Positions 24,231-29,551 of a stretch of DNA of 29,551 nucleotides are shown piece after piece; the first letter of the stretch is position 1; the number at the start of each line of letters is the position of its first letter. The notes under the pieces were generated by a model. The model worked only from the letters and a program-made list of their open reading frames with translations. It did no database searches and had not been told where the DNA came from. Position numbers and translations under genes: made by a program. Source of the stretch: Gammaproteobacteria bacterium RIFCSPHIGHO2_12_FULL_37_34 (GTDB lineage: Bacteria; Pseudomonadota; Gammaproteobacteria; DSM-16500); NCBI GenBank assembly GCA_001801495.1, contig MGXW01000040.1, forward strand, positions 1 through 29,551, given 5' to 3'.

Positions 24231-26498
24231 CTAATCAGGAATAACGGGTGATTGATATTGGCTCCCCGATTGCATACGTCTTTCCAGTGCGCGAAATTCT
24301 TCGGAGCCAATGACAATGAACATGTTTTCTTGTTCGTCCCATTCTTCTAGCTCAGCTTTCCCAATATCGTAATACCAAATGCGTATTCTCACTGCTTTAG
24401 CATTTAATTTTTCTTGTACGAGTGGATACGTTTTAAGTTGCTCCATTTGAAATAATGCGTTTAATTTAGCTGCTTGTTCGGGTGTTACTTGTGCAGGAAA
24501 TTCATCGCGAATAGCATATAATGTTTTCAACCAATTTGCTATCCCAGGAAAACGTAATTGATTTTCGGGATTAAAAATAGTGCCAGTAATTAATTCCTTG
24601 ATTGCGCCGCAACCTGAATGAGCACAAATAACAATTTCTTTAACGTTTAACAAACCAAGAGCAAATTCGATAGCAGCACTTTCACCGTATGTGCTTGATG
24701 TGTGACAAGTAGGAATAATGTTTCCCACGTTACGTAAAACAAATAATTCTCCTGGTGCAGTGGATGTGATTAAATTAGGATTAATACGGCTATCTGAGCA
24801 AGTAATAAAAAAAGTATGGGGGTTTTGTTCACGCGCTAATTTCTTAAATAAAAATTTATAAGCATGTCGATGATGTTTTTTAAACGTTTCTACGCCATAA
24901 CTTAATCTATTTAGTATAAGATGTTTATCTAAATGCAATATCTCCAGTAGCTCTGCTTCATCAGTTGCAATTAATCTTGCAATATCTGTGTGAGATTTAA
25001 TCGACAATAAAATTTTTCGACAAGATAGCTTCACACCTTGCAAAGCAATTCGTATTGATTTTGCTTCCAGTTGTTCGATGATTTGAATGAGATGGGTAGC
25101 ACCAGATGTATCAGCAAGCGGTACACGTGATAAATCAAAAATGACACCATGCTCTAAATCAACAGGTGTTAACTCAGCAATCATGCTATCTAATCGGGTA
25201 ACAGATAGAAAAGTAAGTGGGCCATCAATGCATAATGCAGTTGGCCTATCACTTTCTTGGTGAACAGTTGTTTTTACATAGGCAAGCCTTAACAAGGCGA
25301 TGATTAATGCAGCTGCTATGCCTATTTGAACGCCTGCAAGTAAATCAGCGCTGATAATAACAATGAATGTGACAAGATAAATGAAAGCTTCACTATGTGA
25401 GGTATGCCAAAACTCTAGAAATTCACGCGGATGACACATGCGCAGGGCAACAGAGATAAGAATGCCCGCTAGAGCAGCAATGGGTATGAGGCTAATTTGT
25501 GACGCAAGAAAATAAACAGCTATTAACAAAAACATAGCATGAAAGATAGCAGCTCGGCGTGTTTTAGCACCAGCTTGAACATTCAGTGCTGAGCGTGCAA
25601 TCACACTAGTTACCGGTATACCACCAAATAGGGCGGAGGCAATGTTTCCTAATCCTTGGCCAATCAATTCTCGATCAGGATGATAAGGTTTTGTTCGTGT
25701 CATTTTATCAATCGCACTAGAAGATAATAATGTTTCTAAAGAGGCGAGCATGTATACCAGTAAAATATCTGCTAATAATTCTATAGTTGCTGCATCGATT
25801 GAGAAGGAAGGCAAAATAAGTGATTCAAAAGGTTTTGGAATGTTACCGATAGTTTCTATTGGAATGTTAAATAACCATGGGATAAGAGCGGCGGTGATGA
25901 TTGCCACCAATGATGCTGGAAATCGCGGTAATAAACGAGGCAAGGCAAAAGTAATTGTTATTGTTAAGGCAGCTAACCAAAAAGCGGGCCATTTGATTTG
26001 ATTAGCAGAGTGGTTAATGTAGAGAATCACATCCGTTAAATGAGAATCGGCAATAGGAGGAAGACCCAAGATGCGAGGAAATTGGCTAATTAAAATAATT
26101 GCACCAATACCTGCAGTAAAACCAGCAATTACAGGCATGGGAATGAGACGAATTAAAAATCCTAGTCTAAATATTCCGGTTGCAAGTTGTAATATTCCGC
26201 AGCCGATTCCAATAATATAAAGGCTGCTCAAACCAAATTTTTGTACAGCAGTTGCAATGAGTACAGCCATAGCTGCTGCTGGCCCACTCACTGCTAATTT
26301 GCTACTACCAAATAAAGCGCATACTATTCCTGCGACAATAGCAGAGATGATGCCCGCTTCTGGTGGCACATTACTAGCAAGAGCAATAGCTAATGATAGT
26401 GGAATCGCAACACAAGCAACAATGATGCCAGCAAATAAATCATCAGCGAGCCATTTCTTAGAAAATAACTCTTTCCATTCTTGAATAAATTCTTTCAT
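24231..26498 (-). CDS. SulP-family anion transporter fused to beta-carbonic anhydrase
   Basis: The 755-residue protein has three parts. Residues about 1-415 form a SulP permease with a dozen or so membrane helices, including VACVAIPLSLAIALASNVPPEAG and SGPAAAMAVL. Residues about 435-535 are a STAS domain (DTSGATHLIQ). Residues about 545-740 are a beta-carbonic anhydrase with zinc ligands in ITCSDSR (Cys, Asp) and CAHSGCGA (His, Cys) plus LRNVGN. Such fusions are known in several bacteria and suggest bicarbonate transport coupled to CO2 hydration, although sulfate is not excluded. The ATG at 26498 has no strong Shine-Dalgarno. The promoter shares the 88-base spacer with the divergent tRNA-Arg. 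Confidence 0.93.
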   Translation of the reverse strand: MKEFIQEWKELFSKKWLADDLFAGIIVACVAIPLSLAIALASNVPPEAGIISAIVAGIVCALFGSSKLAVSGPAAAMAVLIATAVQKFGLSSLYIIGIGCGILQLATGIFRLGFLIRLIPMPVIAGFTAGIGAIILISQFPRILGLPPIADSHLTDVILYINHSANQIKWPAFWLAALTITITFALPRLLPRFPASLVAIITAALIPWLFNIPIETIGNIPKPFESLILPSFSIDAATIELLADILLVYMLASLETLLSSSAIDKMTRTKPYHPDRELIGQGLGNIASALFGGIPVTSVIARSALNVQAGAKTRRAAIFHAMFLLIAVYFLASQISLIPIAALAGILISVALRMCHPREFLEFWHTSHSEAFIYLVTFIVIISADLLAGVQIGIAAALIIALLRLAYVKTTVHQESDRPTALCIDGPLTFLSVTRLDSMIAELTPVDLEHGVIFDLSRVPLADTSGATHLIQIIEQLEAKSIRIALQGVKLSCRKILLSIKSHTDIARLIATDEAELLEILHLDKHLILNRLSYGVETFKKHHRHAYKFLFKKLAREQNPHTFFITCSDSRINPNLITSTAPGELFVLRNVGNIIPTCHTSSTYGESAAIEFALGLLNVKEIVICAHSGCGAIKELITGTIFNPENQLRFPGIANWLKTLYAIRDEFPAQVTPEQAAKLNALFQMEQLKTYPLVQEKLNAKAVRIRIWYYDIGKAELEEWDEQENMFIVIGSEEFRALERRMQSGSQYQSPVIPD

Positions 26499-26586
26499 CT
26501 ATAAAATAGTTTAATCCTTTTGTGAGACTAGTCAAAAATATATCAAAGTTTTTAAGTAACATTTTGTAGTACACTACCCGCTACAT

Positions 26587-26662
26587 GTCCCGGTGGCACA
26601 GAGGATAGCGCAGCCCCCTCCTAAGGGGCAGGTCGGCGGTTCAAATCCGCCCCGGGACGCCA
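26587..26662 (+). tRNA. tRNA-Arg (anticodon CCT)
   Basis: The 76-base cloverleaf has acceptor GTCCCGG/CCGGGAC, anticodon stem GCCCC/GGGGC with loop CTCCTAA giving anticodon CCT, T-arm with GGTTCAAATCC, discriminator G and an encoded CCA (26660-26662). It reads AGG codons. The immediate upstream has AT-rich promoter-like DNA and a CCCGC segment before the tRNA. Confidence 0.96.
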
Positions 26663-26684
26663 ATGATCAATAAACGAGGAAGGC

Positions 26685-26716
26685 GTTGTTGCATAAAAAA
26701 TGATTTATGCAACAAC
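26685..26716. repeat. Perfect 13-bp inverted repeat, IS-end-like
   Basis: GTTGTTGCATAAA (26685-26697) and TTTATGCAACAAC (26704-26716) form a perfect 13-bp stem with a 6-base loop. The arm, preceded by GGC, resembles the terminal inverted repeats of some IS5/IS6-type elements placed end to end. No T-run follows on the plus strand, so it is a poor terminator. It could still end tRNA-Arg or fic transcripts. Confidence 0.7.
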
Positions 26717-26756
26717 ACCAGATCTTATTGTAATTTTACTCGTAAGAATTTTATTG

Positions 26757-27806
26757 TTATTTAAATGTTCTTTGCCACATTGCACCACGCCCACCGCTAC
26801 TTACTGATATTTCGCCTTCATCTCGCATTTTTCGTAATACTTGCCGAATCATATCTCTACTAATGCTAGGACAATCAGATTCAATATCATGAATAGAAAA
26901 AGGAGTCATTCTGCGATTGATGGCAGATCGCACTAATTCTGTTTTTGAACCTCGGCTTGTTGTAATAACACCAACGCGCTCTTCAAATTCTCGGTATGCT
27001 CGCAATAATGCTCCCCAAAAATAGTTCAACCAAGGTCTAACATCGTGCTTATCCGAATGCCAATGATGAGAACTTGCTTCAAGCGTTTCATAATAACTTT
27101 CTTTACTATCTTCAAAAATTCGTTCAAGACTGATATAACGGCCTACTTGATAGTTAAATTGATAAAGAAGCATTAATGTTAATAATCGCGACATTCGGCC
27201 ATTGCCATCGCTGAATGGGTGAATGCATAGAAAATCAAGAATCGCTAAAGGAATTAATATCAGGGCATCATGCTTATTTTCCTCTATGGTAGTGGAATAA
27301 TTTTTTGTTAATTGTTCTACAGCATTAGGCGTTAAATGCGCTTTTGTTGGAGTAAAACGAATACGTTTAGTGCCATCAGGATGGTTTTCAATGATTTCAT
27401 TGTCAGTTAATTTAAAGCGTCCACCGGGATTTGCTATATAGCGACACATTATGCCGTGTAATTGCAAAATGACATTTGGAGTAAACGGCATATGCTCGAA
27501 AGACTCATGGATAAGATTTAATGCATCTCTATAGCCAGCGATTTCTTGTTCAGAACGGCTTTTGGGCGCGGTATCTTTTAAAACCAGTTCTTCAATTTTT
27601 TTATGTGGCAATTCTATGCCTTCAAGTCTATTGGATGATTCACTCGATTCAATTTTGGCGACTAATTGGAGGCTTTTAAGCGCTTCAGGTGATTGCTTAA
27701 AAAAAAGAGCCTGTTTGCCACGATATTCTCCCAGCGAACGCAAAGTAGATATTTGCTCAGCTGTGAATGTTAAATTTTCGAGATATTCTGTCTTTAATGA
27801 GCTCAT
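26757..27806 (-). CDS. Fic-family protein with inhibitory motif and winged helix
   Basis: The 349-residue protein contains the complete Fic active site HPFSDGNGRMSR (residues 196-207, His196). An N-terminal autoinhibitory motif of (S/T)xxxE(G/N) form is present as SNRLEG (58-63), the arrangement of class II Fic proteins, in which the glutamate blocks ATP until relieved. The C-terminus (about 275-349) is a winged helix-turn-helix (SISRDMIRQVLRKMRDEGEISV). Fic proteins usually transfer AMP to target proteins. The attached DNA-binding domain and palindromes upstream suggest that it also binds its own promoter. The target is unknown, and no antitoxin gene is adjacent. Confidence 0.93.
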   Translation of the reverse strand: MSSLKTEYLENLTFTAEQISTLRSLGEYRGKQALFFKQSPEALKSLQLVAKIESSESSNRLEGIELPHKKIEELVLKDTAPKSRSEQEIAGYRDALNLIHESFEHMPFTPNVILQLHGIMCRYIANPGGRFKLTDNEIIENHPDGTKRIRFTPTKAHLTPNAVEQLTKNYSTTIEENKHDALILIPLAILDFLCIHPFSDGNGRMSRLLTLMLLYQFNYQVGRYISLERIFEDSKESYYETLEASSHHWHSDKHDVRPWLNYFWGALLRAYREFEERVGVITTSRGSKTELVRSAINRRMTPFSIHDIESDCPSISRDMIRQVLRKMRDEGEISVSSGGRGAMWQRTFK

Positions 27807-27824
27807 TGCATTGACCCTTTTATT

Positions 27825-27858
27825 AAGTGGGTAATGATACCATGAATAATACCCACTT
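27825..27858 (-). promoter_or_regulatory. Inverted repeat upstream of fic gene, candidate operator
   Basis: AAGTGGGTA (27825-27833) and TACCCACTT (27850-27858) form a perfect 9-bp inverted repeat 19-52 bases upstream of the fic ATG. The intervening bases contain GGTA-ATGA-TACC, a third weaker half-site. A related pair, GTAGGTA/TACCTAC, lies at 27915-27964. Confidence 0.6.
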
Positions 27859-28019
27859 TAAAACAATCATTACATACTTATTTTATTTATATTTAACATA
27901 TAATTACATAATATGTAGGTATTTTTATAGTCATTGGTACCCTCTTTAATTGATTATTACCTACTTTTTGAGGTTGTAGCTAGAAGATTTAACGTCTTGG
28001 TCTCGCGCTGGTGGAATAG
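27859..28019. other. AT-rich intergenic segment
   Basis: No gene is visible here. The segment is very AT-rich and holds GTAGGTA (27915-27921) and TACCTAC (27958-27964), which resemble the fic operator half-sites, and a small ACATAT/ATATGT inverted repeat near 27897-27916. It separates the fic gene from the insertion-sequence remnant. Confidence 0.5.
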
Positions 28020-28165
28020 GTGACTGATCCTGCTACCATTTAGTGGACATACCGAAGAGAGAAGATATTATAATCTTTAATCAATCGAGTTTTTATTTAA
28101 AAGGTAATCGATCATACGACCAAGTAGGTGAAGAATTAGGTATCCCTGCAAGCCATGCGCAAGTA
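28020..28165 (+). mobile_element. IS3-type insertion sequence remnant (left end and start of orfA)
   Basis: The stretch begins with TGACTGATCCTGCTACCATTTAGTGGAC (written here only as position 28021-28048; key part TTTAGTGGAC), a form typical of IS3-group ends. Codons at 28051-28074 read TEERRYYN. After a frame change, 28094 onward reads YLKGNRSYDQVGEELGIPAS, the helix-turn-helix start of an IS3 OrfA transposase. The fragment then runs directly into a duplicated piece of the neighbouring TPR gene. It is a decayed, nonfunctional end; the rest of the element is absent. Confidence 0.6.
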
Positions 28166-28181
28166 TCACCCAATCGTTGCT
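28149..28181. repeat. 33-bp direct repeat, copy A
   Basis: This 33-base stretch is identical to 28444-28476 inside the TPR gene. Here it is fused to the insertion-sequence remnant on one side and read in a different frame by the TPR gene, giving its last residues SATIG and the stop. Confidence 0.9.
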
Positions 28182-29284
28182 GAAGTGGGGCGCAGCTCTG
28201 CGTAACGAGTGTTTGCGTCATTATTTGTTTCGTTAGGCGGCTGAGTAAGTATACTGAGTTTCGCCAATGAAGGTGTAATTTTTTCTGTTTTAGAGAATAG
28301 CTTTAATCCCGCTAAGCGAGTTTGTACATCTTTAATCTGTTTAGCATCAGGTACGTTAGAAAACGCTGTTTGATAATATCGCAAAGCTTTTTCAAAATAC
28401 TGCTGAGCATTTTCTATTTGTTTTAATCCAATATAAATTCGACCAAGCCATGCGCAAGTATCACCCAATCGTTGCTCATCTGCTTTGTTAGCTATTCTGC
28501 CTGCGAGCGCACCTTGTAATAATTGCTCGGCATGTTGAAACTTATCTTGAACGCTCATTGCTTTATCTTCATCTTGATGTTCTGCCATTTCACAAAGAAT
28601 CATTCCACGATGGAATTGATGCGATTGAAAATCATGTGATTTGAGTTGATCTGTCTCGGATACATTTTTTTCAAGAAAAATTTTTCCATAAAGCAAGGTT
28701 GTTTCCTCAAGTGTTTTTAATCCTTCAGTCGGGTCTTGCTTGTTTTTCAAAGCAGCCCGAGTTAAGGATAGACCATAATAATTTTTAAAAGCTGGCAAGG
28801 AGCCTCTTAATGCTATTACTTGGTTGGTAAAATCAAGTCCTTGTTTAAAAATTTTAGCTGCAACTTCAAAATCAGCCATTTTTAAATAAACCAGACCTAA
28901 ATTTCGAAAAATATTGCTTTTCAACCAATCTGATTGTGCTAAATGTTCTGCTATAGCATAGTTTTTAATAGCAGACAGACAATTGTTCTTTTCACGTTTC
29001 ATGGTTGCTGATATGTAATAAACAGTAGCGAGTACTTCTTTGTCTTGTAAATACTCTGGTTTTGCTTGTTCTAATGTTAATGCTTCACAATAAAATGATT
29101 TAGCCTTATCCCAGTTGCCAATTTCTAAGTAAATTAACCCAAAATCAATTAACTCATTGGAAGTGAATTTTTTGTGTTCCTCTGATTTAATGATAGTATT
29201 TGCTTTGGTTAATTCCTCCTCAATATAAGACTGAAGTCTAAAATTATTGGGGATTCTTTGCGGATCTAGAGGCCGAACATTCAT
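28166..29284 (-). CDS. TPR-repeat protein with altered C-terminus
   Basis: The product has 372 residues from ATG 29284, chosen because GGAG lies nine bases upstream; an ATG at 29299 is the alternative. It is composed of tetratricopeptide repeats, for example LGLVYLKMADFEVAAKIFKQGL and LGRIYIGLKQIENAQQYFEKAL, spread over about residues 40-330. It has no signal peptide or membrane segment. TPR proteins bind other proteins; Legionellales use many as effectors or regulators, but no function can be assigned here. The tail (about 335-372) is non-TPR and polar, and its last residues come from a duplicated 33-bp fragment read out of frame, so the original C-terminus may be lost. Confidence 0.75.
   Translation of the reverse strand: MNVRPLDPQRIPNNFRLQSYIEEELTKANTIIKSEEHKKFTSNELIDFGLIYLEIGNWDKAKSFYCEALTLEQAKPEYLQDKEVLATVYYISATMKREKNNCLSAIKNYAIAEHLAQSDWLKSNIFRNLGLVYLKMADFEVAAKIFKQGLDFTNQVIALRGSLPAFKNYYGLSLTRAALKNKQDPTEGLKTLEETTLLYGKIFLEKNVSETDQLKSHDFQSHQFHRGMILCEMAEHQDEDKAMSVQDKFQHAEQLLQGALAGRIANKADEQRLGDTCAWLGRIYIGLKQIENAQQYFEKALRYYQTAFSNVPDAKQIKDVQTRLAGLKLFSKTEKITPSLAKLSILTQPPNETNNDANTRYAELRPTSATIG
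28444..28476. repeat. 33-bp direct repeat, copy B (inside TPR gene)
   Basis: This is the source-like copy, in frame within a TPR helix (QRLGDTCAWLG). It is identical to 28149-28181, 295 bases away. Confidence 0.9.
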
Positions 29285-29410
29285 GTTATTTTTCTCCATT
29301 GTTTTTTTTAGGATAACAAAATTGATTTAGTTCAAACTATAAATAGACTATGGCCAGCAGCTTGGCTTATTGTTTCGTCTTTGTCAATCCAATTAATCAC
29401 TCATGTTATG

Positions 29411-29431
29411 CAGCATTGAGTGCTGTTTTTT
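29411..29431 (+). terminator. Short hairpin with T-run, weak terminator candidate
   Basis: CAGCA (29411-29415) and TGCTG (29421-29425) form a 5-bp stem with a 5-base loop, followed by six T. The stem is short. An alternative fold, GTGCT (29420-29424) with AGCAC (29432-29436), excludes the first. Confidence 0.35.
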
Positions 29432-29451
29432 AGCACGAAGGGATGACAATG

Positions 29452-29483
29452 TTCTAGAGGTGCCCTTAAGGGCACGTCTAGAA
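29452..29483. repeat. 32-base palindrome
   Basis: TTCTAGA-G-GTGCCCTT and its mirror AAGGGCAC-G-TCTAGAA form a 32-base palindrome with a single G-G mismatch (29459/29476). It has no loop and contains no gene. It may be a mobile palindromic unit or a protein-binding site. Confidence 0.8.
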
Positions 29484-29499
29484 ATGCGAGGTTTTGTCT

Positions 29500-29543
29500 T
29501 CCCGGAAAGCGTCGAGCGTTTTTTGCGAGGCGCTTGTCCGGGA
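29500..29543. repeat. REP-like hairpin element
   Basis: TCCCGGA (29500-29506) pairs with TCCGGGA (29537-29543), then AAGCG (29507-29511) with CGCTT (29531-29535), with one bulged G. The sequence CCCGGA...TCCGGGATCCA is typical of widespread intergenic palindromic elements of proteobacteria. The element reaches close to the window edge. Confidence 0.65.
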
Positions 29544-29551
29544 TCCATGTC

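Noticed and set aside
26685..26716. Standard rho-independent terminator for tRNA-Arg
   Set aside because: The 13-bp hairpin is AT-rich and not followed by a T-run; it was reported as a repeat instead.

Overview
The window is AT-rich chromosomal DNA of a gammaproteobacterium. The best guess is the order Legionellales (Legionella, Coxiella and Aquicella relatives). The evidence is a classical gammaproteobacterial housekeeping backbone (waaG-waaP LPS core genes, gmhB-plsC, guaC, def-fmt-rsmB, hemD-hemX-hemY, nfeD) mixed with a eukaryotic-type F-box/pentapeptide-repeat protein, a TPR protein, a Fic protein and several toxin-antitoxin pairs. The taxonomic placement is an inference from gene content and base composition; no rRNA is present.

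Layout, left to right. 1-553: a BrnT/BrnA-type toxin-antitoxin pair on the minus strand, cut by the window edge. 684-3285: a two-gene plus-strand lysine-degradation operon (saccharopine/lysine dehydrogenase plus ALDH7-type semialdehyde dehydrogenase), followed by a tandem 31-bp hairpin repeat. 3469-4779: an unrecognised membrane protein. 4905-10912: a tightly packed minus-strand operon reading waaG, waaP, a two-lobed kinase-like protein, gabD-type succinate-semialdehyde dehydrogenase, and the F-box/pentapeptide protein, with most genes overlapping. 10925-12203: a divergent lipoprotein and secreted DUF3298-type protein. 12215-14199: plsC, gmhB and an outer-membrane beta-barrel protein with a structured leader. 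14438-16182: guaC, then an AbrB/PIN toxin-antitoxin pair. 16232-19062: rsmB, fmt and def. 19049-23372: hemY, hemX, hemD and an NfeD/ClpP-class membrane protease. 23422-24019: a HigB/HigA toxin-antitoxin pair with a clear double operator. 24140-24223: tRNA-Leu(CAA). 24231-26498: a SulP transporter fused to a beta-carbonic anhydrase. 26587-26662: tRNA-Arg(CCT). 26757-27806: a Fic AMP-transferase-type protein with candidate operator repeats. 28020-28165: a decayed IS3-type insertion sequence end. 28166-29284: a TPR protein whose present C-terminus was rebuilt by a 33-bp duplication. 29411-29543: palindromic repeats.

How it fits together. The backbone covers envelope construction (LPS inner core sugar transfer and phosphorylation, heptose precursor, phosphatidic acid, outer-membrane protein), translation start and end processing (Fmt, Def, RsmB), tetrapyrrole synthesis (HemD/X/Y) and purine salvage (GuaC). 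Interspersed are three toxin-antitoxin modules and a Fic protein; two of the TA modules and the Fic gene have palindromic operator-like sequences upstream. The most unusual points are the F-box/pentapeptide gene translationally coupled to the end of an LPS-core/SSADH operon, the insertion-sequence scar with a 33-bp duplication that supplies the stop codon of a TPR gene in a new frame, and several compact operator architectures. No wholly new multi-gene system can be proven from the sequence alone.
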